DNA from: Micromonospora kangleipakensis
GTDB taxonomy: Bacteria; Actinomycetota; Actinomycetes; Mycobacteriales; Micromonosporaceae
Assembly (NCBI RefSeq): GCF_004217615.1
Contig: NZ_SHLD01000001.1
Span: 4,464,001-4,528,000, forward strand
Length of the DNA stretch: 64,000 nt
Direction of reading: 5' to 3'
Within the stretch, counting starts at the first letter, position 1. Each line of letters opens with the position of its first letter. The position numbers were made by a program, and so were the translations under genes. Under the pieces are notes generated by a model, which was not told where the DNA came from, searched no databases, and saw nothing but the letters and a program-made list of their open reading frames with translations. Shown piece by piece: positions 45,800 through 53,805 of this stretch.

Positions 45800-46488
45800 G
45801 GTATGTCATCGTGAACGGGGACGATCTGGGGCTGAGCCCAGGCGTCACCCGCGGCATTCTCGAGGCGTACGAGCACGGGGTCGTGACCAGCGCGAGCCTG
45901 CTCGTGGATCGGGCGGCCAGTGCGGCGGCGGCCGGCGCCGTCCGGGACGCGCCGGGACTGTCGGTCGGACTGCACGTCGACCTCGCCGACGCCGACGGCC
46001 GCCCGCTCGTCGACCCTGCGGACACCGCGGCCTGCCGCGCGGAGGTCGAGCGGCAGATCGAGCGCTTCTCGCAGCTTGTCGGCCGCCAGCCCACCCACCT
46101 GGACTCGCACCGCAACGTCCATCGTCATCCGCAGATACGCCCAGCCTTCCGGGAGGTTGCCGTCGGGCACGGGTTGCCACTGCGGGAGGACGCGCTGCCG
46201 GCGTACGAGTCGAGTTTCTACGGTCAGTGGGACGGGTGCAGCCACCCCGAGCAGATCAGCGTCGAGGGGCTGATCCGGATCCTGGCCGGGCTGCCCGCGG
46301 GTTGGTCGGAAGTGGGTTGCCACCCCGGGTACGCCGACGGCGACCTGCGGTCCAGCTACCGGCGCGAGCGGGAGATCGAACTCGCGACACTGCTGCACCC
46401 GCGGATCCGAGGGGCCGCCACCGCGCTCGACATCACTTTCGTCGGCTTCGCGGACCTCTTCACCGGCTCGAAAAGAGAGGCGCTGTGA
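45796..46488 (+). CDS. YdjC/ChbG (HpnK) family carbohydrate deacetylase
   Basis: A TTG start overlaps the kinase 4 stop; 230 residues. The YdjC/ChbG signature is clear: RYVIVNGDDLGLSPGVTRGI (metal Asp), SVGLHVDLAD, THLDSHRNVHRHPQIRPAF (metal His) and WSEVGCHPGYAD. Family members remove N-acetyl groups from mono- or disaccharides (ChbG) or hopanoid precursors (HpnK). Here it would expose an amine on an amino-sugar intermediate (inference). It overlaps the next gene by 4 bp. Confidence 0.9.
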   Translation: MRYVIVNGDDLGLSPGVTRGILEAYEHGVVTSASLLVDRAASAAAAGAVRDAPGLSVGLHVDLADADGRPLVDPADTAACRAEVERQIERFSQLVGRQPTHLDSHRNVHRHPQIRPAFREVAVGHGLPLREDALPAYESSFYGQWDGCSHPEQISVEGLIRILAGLPAGWSEVGCHPGYADGDLRSSYRREREIELATLLHPRIRGAATALDITFVGFADLFTGSKREAL

Positions 46489-47747
46489 CCTACGTGGTGC
46501 TCAGCGCAACGAACGTCGCCCAGTCGAGCGCGGTCGGCGGTCATTTCTGGGTCTTCGCGCAGTACGCCGCGACACTGCGGGACCTGGGGTGCCGGGTCGG
46601 GTGGCTGGAGCGCTTCGAGCCGAGCGACCAGGCCGACCTCGATCGGCATCTCGTCAACCGGTTCCGGCACCGTCTCCGGCGCCTCGGTCTCGACCAGGAC
46701 GTGGTCCTCTACCGGCCGCGCGAGAACGGCGACCTCGAGTTCGCGACGGGCGACGCGATCCAGCTCGAGCGGATGGCCCGCGACGCCGACCTGCTCCTCA
46801 ACTTCGACTACGGCATCCATCAAGGTCTCGCCGATCGGTTCCGGCGGCGGGCGCTTGTCGACATCGATCCCGGACTGCTGCAGTTCTGGGTATCGGTGGG
46901 CCAGCTACGGCTGTCCGTCCACGACCGGTACTTCACCACCGGCGAGACGGTCGGGACGCCAGCTGCCGGGTTCTCCGACTGCGGCATCGAATGGCAACAC
47001 GTCCGGCCCCCCGTCTGCCTGCGCCTGTGGCCGGTCGCCTACACGCCGGACGCGGAGGCCTTCACCACCGTATCGAGTTGGTGGGGCGGCGCGGGAAGCG
47101 GCGAGTGGATCACCGATGGCAAGGGACTCGTCTTCGAGAACAACAAGCGGGTGAGCTTCCTGGCCCATGTCAACCTTCCCCGGCTGACTGCCCAACCGCT
47201 GGAACTCGCCCTCGCCCTCGGGCAGGGAGATGAGCACCTGCCGCGCGCGCCCGAGCGATCCACGTGGGAACCCGAGCGCGCGGCGCCGAAGGGCGTCACC
47301 GCGTACGTCGACGATGCGACGGACGTCGCGCTGCTCCGGCAGCACGGTTGGCGAATCCGCCGCGCGACCGAGGTGGCTGGCTCCCCCGACCGATACCAGG
47401 CGTACGTACGGGAGTCGCGGGGGGAGTTCAGCTGCGCGAAACCCTCCTGCTCCTTCTTCGAGAACGCTTGGATCAGCGATCGGACCGTCTGCTACCTCGC
47501 AAGCGGTAAGCCTGCCGTGGTCGAGTACACCGGCCCGAGTGGATACCTGCCGAACGGAGAGGGGCTGTTCCGGTTCCGCAGTACGGATGAGGCCGTCGAC
47601 TCGCTGGCCGCAGTCAACGCCGACTACCGACGCCAGTCTCACGCTGCCCGGGAGATCGCGGAGGCCTACTTCGATGCCGGGCCGATCGTTGCCGCGATCC
47701 TCGACAACTCGCTCGCCACGCCGGCGGCCCCACCGGTGCCGGCATGA
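46485..47747 (+). CDS. GT-B-like glycosyltransferase family protein, paralogue 2
   Basis: The GTG overlaps the deacetylase stop; 420 residues. The C-terminal block (ESRGEFSCAKPSCSFFENA, WISDRTVCYLASGKPAVVEY) matches paralogue 1 (ASRGEIGIAK..., FSDRSAHYLAAGRPVV), as does the overall length. The N-terminus (VGGHFWVFAQYAATLRDLGC, RVGWLERF) is organised similarly. Two members in one operon suggest two sequential sugar transfers. It is the last gene of the coupled set. Confidence 0.7.
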   Translation: MTYVVLSATNVAQSSAVGGHFWVFAQYAATLRDLGCRVGWLERFEPSDQADLDRHLVNRFRHRLRRLGLDQDVVLYRPRENGDLEFATGDAIQLERMARDADLLLNFDYGIHQGLADRFRRRALVDIDPGLLQFWVSVGQLRLSVHDRYFTTGETVGTPAAGFSDCGIEWQHVRPPVCLRLWPVAYTPDAEAFTTVSSWWGGAGSGEWITDGKGLVFENNKRVSFLAHVNLPRLTAQPLELALALGQGDEHLPRAPERSTWEPERAAPKGVTAYVDDATDVALLRQHGWRIRRATEVAGSPDRYQAYVRESRGEFSCAKPSCSFFENAWISDRTVCYLASGKPAVVEYTGPSGYLPNGEGLFRFRSTDEAVDSLAAVNADYRRQSHAAREIAEAYFDAGPIVAAILDNSLATPAAPPVPA

Positions 47748-47821
47748 CCCGGGTGCGTAGAAGCCTGCGGGCGGCTCGTCCCGCCTCTTGAACGTTTCGT
47801 CGTGGGGCCTCGGTCAAGCCA

Positions 47822-48946
47822 TCATCGAGACCGGATGGTCGCCGCGAGGGGAGCGTCCTCGATGACCTCCGGCTTCCAGCCGCGCCCGTTCTGGGCAGGC
47901 GTGGTCTCCGGTCGCCGTACCGTTCGATTGCCGACGGGAGACGGGAGGGACTCGACCGCGGAAAACGCGGCCAGGTCACGCACCGCGACCGCGTGGAGGG
48001 GCCGGACGGTGGCCTTGTCCCGAAGCCATGCCACGGTCTGAGCAAGGCCCTCTGTCAGGTCCATTTTCGGGCGCCAGCCGAGCACGCGTTCGGCTGCGCT
48101 GCTGGCGAGCGCGACGCGGTTCAGTTCCCCGGCGCGTGGGGGCATGAACTTCGGCGTGTCCGGGCGCTCGACTGCTTCGGCGATGAGCCGATGCAGGTGG
48201 CGTATCGAGGTCTCCCGCCCTGTGCCGATGTTGAGCCGCAGCCCGTCCCCGGCCGAACCAGCGGCCAGCACGAATGCCTCGACGACGTCGTCGACGTAGA
48301 CGTAGTCCCGGGTCGCCTTGCCGTCACCGAAGATCATCGTGGGCCGACCGTCGAGAAGAGCCGCGGCGAAGATGGACACGACTCCGGCCTCGCCGTGGGG
48401 ATCCTGACGGGGTCCGTAGACGTTGCCGAGGGCCAGCGCTGTCGTCTGCAGGCGGTGGAGGTGACGGTAGACGCGCAGGTAGGTCTCGCCGCAGACCTTG
48501 GCGGCGCCGTACGGGGAGACCGGATCGACGAGCGCGGACTCGTGGACCGGGTACTGCACCTGGTCCCCGTAGATCGTGCCTCCCGATGACGCGAAGACGA
48601 GCTTGCGAGCTCCGCTCGCCCGGGCACTCTCGAGGACGGCCAGGGAGCCGAGCACGTTCCTGCGGGCATCCGCGACCGGGTCCGCCACGCTGTGGCGTAC
48701 ATCCATCTGTGCGGCCAGGTGGAAGAACACCTCGGCCTGGTACGACTCCATTTCCCGGCGCGTCGCATCGGCGGCCACGTCGCCCTGGAGGAGTCGGAGG
48801 CGTGGGTCGCCGACCGAGTCGGCGAGGTTGTCGAGATGACCCGTGGACAGGTCGTCCACCGCAAGGACGCTGTGGCCTTCGCGCAACAGGCGGTCCACCA
48901 GGGTTGAGCCGATGAAGCCAGCGGCTCCCGTTGTCACGACACGCAT
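47822..48946 (-). CDS. galE: NAD-dependent epimerase/dehydratase (UDP-glucose 4-epimerase-like)
   Basis: The ATG at 48946 begins MRVVTTGAAGFIGSTLVDRL, the NAD-binding loop; the longer open frame upstream is rejected. The 374-residue enzyme has LAVDDLSTGHLDNLA, the Ser/Thr site VFASSGGTIYG, YGAAK (YxxxK) and RDYVYVDDVVEAF, all as in GalE-type extended SDRs. The last 55 residues are an unusual basic tail. It is convergent to the glycan operon and would supply a UDP-hexose epimer to it. Confidence 0.9.
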   Translation of the reverse strand: MRVVTTGAAGFIGSTLVDRLLREGHSVLAVDDLSTGHLDNLADSVGDPRLRLLQGDVAADATRREMESYQAEVFFHLAAQMDVRHSVADPVADARRNVLGSLAVLESARASGARKLVFASSGGTIYGDQVQYPVHESALVDPVSPYGAAKVCGETYLRVYRHLHRLQTTALALGNVYGPRQDPHGEAGVVSIFAAALLDGRPTMIFGDGKATRDYVYVDDVVEAFVLAAGSAGDGLRLNIGTGRETSIRHLHRLIAEAVERPDTPKFMPPRAGELNRVALASSAAERVLGWRPKMDLTEGLAQTVAWLRDKATVRPLHAVAVRDLAAFSAVESLPSPVGNRTVRRPETTPAQNGRGWKPEVIEDAPLAATIRSR

Positions 48947-49393
48947 GGGACGCCCTTTCCCTGACGGCTTCGTCCGAGTCCCTTGGTGGAGGACTCGGGC
49001 CAGGCGACCGCCTCCTGTCCGGCATGCGGGTGCGCGTGCGCCCTGGTCAGCCATGCCGGCAGAGCAGCATCGGCCGCCATGAAAGCCCCTTCCGACGTTG
49101 TGCAGCCTGTTTCACTAACCGCCCAATTCGGTCCGACATGGAAGGAGAGGAATCCTCAGGGTGAAGCGGTCCTTCCAGGCGGTCAGAACGTTACCAACCT
49201 AGGGTGCGATAACGGATAAGTTTCTCGAAAGGGGATCGAAAGCCGCAGTCTTCATAGTGGTTTTCGCTGACGACCCGGGGCAGGCGAGCTGGGGGAGAAG
49301 TGGCACCACCAGGACACGACGCGCGGCTGACGCCCCGGCGAGCCGGATTCGCCGCGAGGGCGGGACCCCGCCCGGGTCGACTCGCCGCCCGGT
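48947..49393. other. Intergenic right border of the island
   Basis: No intact gene is visible between galE and the tetR relic. Around 49190-49265 the sequence is noticeably A/T-richer (GATAACGGATAAGTTTCTCG, CTTCATAGTGGTTTT) than its surroundings; the galE promoter may lie here. Weak similarity to the tetR frame (EPDSPRGRDPARVDSPPG before GQEYQ) begins near 49341. Confidence 0.4.
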
Positions 49394-49501
49394 CAGGAGT
49401 ACCAGGCCGCCGCCGACCCGGCCCGGGCCTTCGAGTTCGGCCTGGCGCGCATCCTCGACGGCATCGAGGTCCTCGTCCGCGACCGGCCCGCCGACGCCTG
49501 A
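49394..49501 (+). pseudogene. tetR 3'-end relic; right copy of the direct repeat
   Basis: The frame reads QEYQAAADPARAFEFGLARI followed by LDGIEVLVRDRP and a stop. This is the same C-terminus as the TetR protein ending at 35770, about 90% identical at DNA level over 108 bp. Upstream the similarity fades and a TGA (49328-49330) breaks the frame. The relic ends 50 bp before def. It marks the right boundary of the inserted block. Confidence 0.85.
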
Positions 49502-49551
49502 CCGGCGGGTGCGCGCACCGGCGGCCGTAACGGACGGCTAGCCTTCCGGGC

Positions 49552-50061
49552 ATGACTATGCGCCCGATCCGGATCATCGGCGACCCTGTCCTGCGCACCC
49601 CGTGCGAGCCGGTGACCAGCTTCGACGCCGACCTGCGCGCCCTCGTCGCCGACCTGATGGACACCCTGCTCGGCGCGCCCGGCCGGGCCGGCGTGGCCGC
49701 CCCGCAGATCGGGGTGAGCGCGCAGGTGTTCGTCTACGACGCCGACGGCCACCGCGGGCACATGATCAACCCGACGCTGGAGCTCTCCGAGGAGCCGCAG
49801 GACGACGACGAGGGCTGCCTGTCCATCCCCGGGCTGTACTTCCCGACCACGCGGGCGATGCACGCCACCGCGCACGGCTTCGACCAGCACGGGCAGCCGC
49901 TGACCATCTCCGGCAGCGGGTTCCTGGCCCGGGCCCTGCAGCACGAGACCGACCACCTGCGGGGCCGCCTCTACGTCGACACGCTGCGCGGCGACACCCG
50001 CCGCAAGGCGCTGCGGGAGATCCGCGCCGGCCGCTTCGACTCACCCAGCCGGCGCCGCTGA
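49552..50061 (+). CDS. def: Peptide deformylase
   Basis: The 169-residue metalloenzyme removes formyl groups from nascent proteins. All three motifs are intact: GVAAPQIG (motif 1), EGCLSIPG with metal Cys C89, and QHETDHLRG with H131, E132 and H135. The start is ATG 49552; ATG 49558 is also possible. It lies directly after the tetR relic and is convergent with a GNAT gene. Confidence 0.96.
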   Translation: MTMRPIRIIGDPVLRTPCEPVTSFDADLRALVADLMDTLLGAPGRAGVAAPQIGVSAQVFVYDADGHRGHMINPTLELSEEPQDDDEGCLSIPGLYFPTTRAMHATAHGFDQHGQPLTISGSGFLARALQHETDHLRGRLYVDTLRGDTRRKALREIRAGRFDSPSRRR

Positions 50062-50091
50062 CCTGGCATGGCGGCGGGACGTGACAGACCG

Positions 50092-50871
50092 TCACATCCG
50101 ACCGAGGGCGGTCAGCTCGTACTCGCCGTAGTCGGCGACCCGGGTGAAGCCCAGCCGCTCGTACAGCCGCACCGCCGTGGCGTTGTCCACCTTCACGTTC
50201 AACGTGACGTGGTCGACGCTCGCGCGCAGCCGCCGGCACAACGCCGCCACCGCCGCGCCGGCCAACCCCCGCCTCCGTACCCGGGGGTGGGTGGTGACGT
50301 TGCCCAGCGCCGCCACCCGCCAGGTGAGGGACCAGACGTGCACGCCGGCCACCGCGACAAGGTCACCGCCCTGCCGGATCCCCACGTACTGGCCGGTGTC
50401 CAGCATCCGCGGATCGAACCAGTTGCCCGGATACGCCGCGGCGTACAGCTCGTGCAGCTGCGGGAGGTCCGCCGGCGACAGCGGCTCACCGGCCGGCTGG
50501 ACCGCCGCAAGGCGCGCCGGATCGGTCAGTGCCATCTTGAGGTGCGCCGTGGCCGCGTCGACCCGGAACCAGGGCGCCAGCACCGGGCCCAGGCCGGGGG
50601 ACAGGTGCGCGTACAGGCGGGCCGGCAGCAGCGGCGCCAGCTCGGTCAGCAGCTCCGCCAGCTGCGCGGTCCGTTCCGGTGGCGCGAACGCCAGCAGCGT
50701 CGGCAGCTCCACGCCGTGGTACAGCAGCGCCACCTGCTCCCCACGCCGGAACCACGAGGTGTACGGCCAGAAGAAGTCGTCCAGGTCACCCAGCTGGTAC
50801 GCGTGCAGCACCGGGTCCCGGCCCAGCAGGTCGGCCAGGACGGCCCGGTCGTGTTCGGCGCGTACGGGCAT
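50092..50871 (-). CDS. GNAT-family N-acetyltransferase
   Basis: The 259-residue protein has a C-terminal GNAT domain: VAVAGVHVWSLTWRVAALGN, the acetyl-CoA loop VTTHPRVRRRGLAGAAVAAL (R/Q-x-x-G-x-G/A type), and NVKVDNATAVRLYERLGFTR. The N-terminal half (HAYQLGDLDDFFWPYTSWF) resembles the FR47-like class. The acceptor is unknown. Confidence 0.9.
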   Translation of the reverse strand: MPVRAEHDRAVLADLLGRDPVLHAYQLGDLDDFFWPYTSWFRRGEQVALLYHGVELPTLLAFAPPERTAQLAELLTELAPLLPARLYAHLSPGLGPVLAPWFRVDAATAHLKMALTDPARLAAVQPAGEPLSPADLPQLHELYAAAYPGNWFDPRMLDTGQYVGIRQGGDLVAVAGVHVWSLTWRVAALGNVTTHPRVRRRGLAGAAVAALCRRLRASVDHVTLNVKVDNATAVRLYERLGFTRVADYGEYELTALGRM

Positions 50872-50896
50872 CCGATCATGATCACACAGGCGCCGG

Positions 50897-51259
50897 TCAG
50901 CAGCCCAGGCGGCGTCCCGGTTCGACGGGCAGGTTCTCGTGGGCCCAGCGCGCCAGGGCGTCCAGGGCGGGCAGCAGCGCCGCGCCCCGCTCGGTGAGCT
51001 GGTAGCTCACCCCCAGCGGCGGCCCCTCCCGCACGGTGCGGGAGACCAGCCCGACCCGGGCCAGTTCGCCGAGGCGGTCGGAGAGCACGGACTCGCTGAT
51101 CCCGGGCAGCGCGCGGGTCAGCTCGGCGAAGCCGGCCGGACCGTTGGCCAGGGTGCCCAGCAGCACGCCGTTCCACCGCTTGCCGAGGAACGCGAACACG
51201 GCGGCGAGCCCCCCGTCGCACATGCGCGCCGTACCGCCGGCGTCCGGCCTGACCGTCAT
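50897..51259 (-). CDS. HxlR-family transcriptional regulator
   Basis: The 120-residue winged-helix protein includes CDGGLAAVFAFLGKRWNGVL (usually C...xLxxIGGKWxxxIL), PGISESVLSDRLGELARVGL and a wing REGPPLGVSYQLTERG. HxlR proteins often sense electrophiles or redox state through the N-terminal Cys, which is present in MCDGG. It is divergent from the nitroreductase gene, the classical target arrangement. The start could also be GTG 51265. Confidence 0.9.
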   Translation of the reverse strand: MTVRPDAGGTARMCDGGLAAVFAFLGKRWNGVLLGTLANGPAGFAELTRALPGISESVLSDRLGELARVGLVSRTVREGPPLGVSYQLTERGAALLPALDALARWAHENLPVEPGRRLGC

Positions 51260-51358
51260 CCCCACAGAATACCGGCCACCCCCACACGGGAATGGGCTAC
51301 TAAAAAGCTAGCTGCTACCGTTGCGGGAGTTACCCCTCCTGTCAGAGCGAGGACCCTG

Positions 51359-51958
51359 ATGAGCGACCTGATCACCCTGCACCCCGAGGCGCAGGCGCAG
51401 CTGTTCACCGACGCCCGCACCGCCAACACCTTCACCGACGAGCCCGTCACCGACGAGCAGCTGCGGGCCATCTTCGAACTCGCCAAGTACCCGCCCACCG
51501 CCGCGAACACCCAGCCCCTGCGGGTGCTCTACGTCCGCGACGGCGAGCCCCGCGAACGGCTGCTCACCCACATGAACGAGGGCAACCAGGCCAAGACCGC
51601 CAGCGCCCCCGTCGTCGCGGTGCTGGCCGCCGACACCGACTTCCACGAGTTCATCCCGCGGGTCTTCCCGATCCGCGCGCAGATGCGCGACGCCCTCGCC
51701 GGCGACGTGCAGGGCCGCGAGCGGATGGCGCGGTTCAACGCCACCCTGCAGATCGGCTACTGGCTGCTCGCCGTCCGGGCCGCCGGGCTGGCCGCCGGAC
51801 CGATGGGCGGCTTCGACGCCGACGGCCTCGACAAGGAGTTCTTCGCCGACAACGGCTGGAAGTCCGTGCTCGTGGTCAACATCGGCAAGCCCGGCCCGGA
51901 CGCCTGGTTCCCCCGCCTGCCCCGCCTCGACTACGACGACGTCGTCAAGCACGCCTGA
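51359..51958 (+). CDS. Nitroreductase-family protein (malonic semialdehyde reductase/RutE-like)
   Basis: The ATG at 51359 gives 199 residues. The FMN-binding pattern is typical: ARTANTFTDEPVTDEQLRAI, YPPTAANTQPLRVLYV, GYWLLAVRAAGLAAGPMGGF and VLVVNIGKPG. It is closest in style to RutE/HadB-type reductases of 3-oxopropanoate or similar carbonyls. It is divergent from the hxlR gene; AGCTAGCT in the 99-bp gap may be part of the operator. Confidence 0.88.
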   Translation: MSDLITLHPEAQAQLFTDARTANTFTDEPVTDEQLRAIFELAKYPPTAANTQPLRVLYVRDGEPRERLLTHMNEGNQAKTASAPVVAVLAADTDFHEFIPRVFPIRAQMRDALAGDVQGRERMARFNATLQIGYWLLAVRAAGLAAGPMGGFDADGLDKEFFADNGWKSVLVVNIGKPGPDAWFPRLPRLDYDDVVKHA

Positions 51959-52003
51959 CCCGCCGCCGCGCCGGTCAGCGCAACCGCCGGGCCAGCAGCC
52001 GGG

Positions 52004-52777
52004 TCAGCCGGCCAGCCACTGGTCGTAGCCCAGCTTCCCGACCAGGGCCAGCACCACCACCAGCAACACCACCCGGACGAAGCCGGAGCCGCGCCGCAGC
52101 GCCATCCGCGCGCCCAACGCGGCTCCGGCGACGTTGCACACCGCCATCGCCGCGCCCAGCAGCCACCACACGTGCCCGGTGTACGCGAACACCACCAGCG
52201 CGCCCAGGTTCGTCCCGGCGTTGACCACCTTCGCCATCGCCGAACCGTGCACGAAGTCCGCCCCCACCAGGGCGGTGAACGCCAACACCAGGAACGTGCC
52301 CGTACCCGGGCCGATCAACCCGTCGTACAGGGCGATGCCCAGCCCGGCCACCGCCACCGCCGCCACCACCCGCCGCGGAGTACGCCGCGCCGGCTGCGCC
52401 ACCACACCCAACCGGGGCCGCGCCAGCACGAACAGCGCCACCGACACCAGCACCGCCAGCACCACCGGCCGGTACGCCCCCGCCGGCACCGCCCCCGCGA
52501 GGGCCGCGCCGAGCCCGGCCGTCACCACCGCCAACCCCGCCGACGGCCCCGCCACCGCCCAGTCCAGCTTCGTCCGCCGCGCGTACGTCACCGCCGCCGT
52601 CGACGTGCCGAAGATCGCGGCCAGCTTGTTCGTGCCCAACGCGGTCGCCACCGGCAGCCCCGGCGCGGCCACCAGCAGCGCCGGCAGCAGCAACAGCCCA
52701 CCCCCGCCGACCACCGCGTCCACCCAGCCCGCCATGGCGGCCGCGGTCAGCAGGGTGGTCAGCGACAAGGGGTCCAC
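52004..52777 (-). CDS. TSUP-family transporter (TauE/SafE sulfite-exporter-like)
   Basis: The GTG at 52777 (VDPLSLTTLLTAAAMAGWVD) is chosen over the open frame further upstream. The 257-residue membrane protein has the TauE/SafE repeats: GWVDAVVGGGGLLLLPALL with ALGTNKLAAIFGTSTA, and later LIGPGTGTFLVLAFTALVGA with AKVVNAGTNLGALVVF. About eight hydrophobic segments are visible. Members export organosulfur or sulfite anions; the substrate here is unknown. Confidence 0.92.
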   Translation of the reverse strand: MDPLSLTTLLTAAAMAGWVDAVVGGGGLLLLPALLVAAPGLPVATALGTNKLAAIFGTSTAAVTYARRTKLDWAVAGPSAGLAVVTAGLGAALAGAVPAGAYRPVVLAVLVSVALFVLARPRLGVVAQPARRTPRRVVAAVAVAGLGIALYDGLIGPGTGTFLVLAFTALVGADFVHGSAMAKVVNAGTNLGALVVFAYTGHVWWLLGAAMAVCNVAGAALGARMALRRGSGFVRVVLLVVVLALVGKLGYDQWLAG

Positions 52778-52851
52778 GGGCGGCCATTCTGCCCACCCCC
52801 GGCGGACCGGCGAGACCACCTGTGGCCAGGCTCACCGCAGCGCCGCGAGCC

Positions 52852-52938
52852 TCACCGGCCCCGCCGCCGCCGCAACCACAGACCGGCCGACGCCACCGCC
52901 ACGAACACCAGCACCGAACACACCAACGCCTTGAGCAC
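52852..52938 (-). CDS. Possible 28-residue single-span membrane peptide
   Basis: A GTG-started frame encodes VLKALVCSVLVFVAVASAGL followed by WLRRRRGR: one hydrophobic span and a strongly basic tail, a classic small-membrane-protein layout. It occupies most of the gap between two divergent genes. The ribosome-binding site (CAGGG) is weak and I know no named homologue. Confidence 0.35.
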   Translation of the reverse strand: MLKALVCSVLVFVAVASAGLWLRRRRGR

Positions 52939-52967
52939 CCGGCAACCCTGCCATGGAGACGTAGGGT

Positions 52968-53753
52968 GTGCAGGTGCGCCTGGCCACCTTCAACCTGCTG
53001 CACGGGCGATCCCTCACCGACGGACTCGTCGACCCCGAGCGGCTCACCGCCGCCGTGACCGCCCTCGACGCCGACATCCTCGCCCTGCAGGAGGTCGATC
53101 GCGACCAGTCCCGCAGCGGCAACCACGACCTCACCGCCATCGCCGCCCGCGCCCTCGGCGCCCCCGAACACCGCTTCGCCGCCGCCGTCGTCGGCACCCC
53201 CGGCGAACAGTTCCGCCCCCTGACCCACGACGACGACGGCCACGGCGAACCCTGCTACGGCATCGGCCTGGTCAGCCGCCACCCCGTCCGCTCCTGGCAG
53301 GTCACCCGGCTACGCCCCGCCCCCGTACGGTCCCCGATCTACGTCCCCGGCCCCGGCGGCGGCCTCGTCCTGCTGCACGACGAACCCCGCGTCGTCCTCG
53401 CCGCCGTCCTGGACACCCCGCACGGCCCGCTCACCGTCGCCGCCACCCACCTGTCCTTCGTCCCCGGCTGGAACATCCTGCAACTGCGCCGCGTCGTGCG
53501 CGCCCTGCGCGCCCTGCCCGCCCCGCGGATCCTCCTCGGCGACCTCAACCTCCCCGCCGGACCCGCCGCGCTGCTGTCCCGGTGGCGCCCCCTCGGCCGC
53601 CGCCCCACCTACCCGGCCGGGCAACCCCGCGTCCAGCTCGACCACATCCTCGCCGACCGGCAGGGCCTCGACCGGCTCCCACCCGTCACCGCCGTCGACA
53701 CCCCGCTGTCGGCCATCTCCGACCACCGGCCCCTCGTCGTCGACCTCGGCTGA
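52968..53753 (+). CDS. Endonuclease/exonuclease/phosphatase (EEP) family hydrolase
   Basis: The 261-residue protein has the EEP-fold motifs in order: RLATFNLLHGRS, ADILALQEVDRDQ (metal Glu), THLSFVPGWNILQLR, LLGDLNLP (GDxN) and SAISDHRPLVVDL (SDHxP). Substrates in this superfamily range from nucleic acids to phospholipids and phosphoinositides. It starts at GTG 52968 or GTG 52974. It is convergent with folD. Confidence 0.9.
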   Translation: MQVRLATFNLLHGRSLTDGLVDPERLTAAVTALDADILALQEVDRDQSRSGNHDLTAIAARALGAPEHRFAAAVVGTPGEQFRPLTHDDDGHGEPCYGIGLVSRHPVRSWQVTRLRPAPVRSPIYVPGPGGGLVLLHDEPRVVLAAVLDTPHGPLTVAATHLSFVPGWNILQLRRVVRALRALPAPRILLGDLNLPAGPAALLSRWRPLGRRPTYPAGQPRVQLDHILADRQGLDRLPPVTAVDTPLSAISDHRPLVVDLG

Positions 53754-53805
53754 CCGGCACCCACGCCGCGAACGGCCGGCCGCGGCCAGCACGGTGCAGA
53801 GCGGC

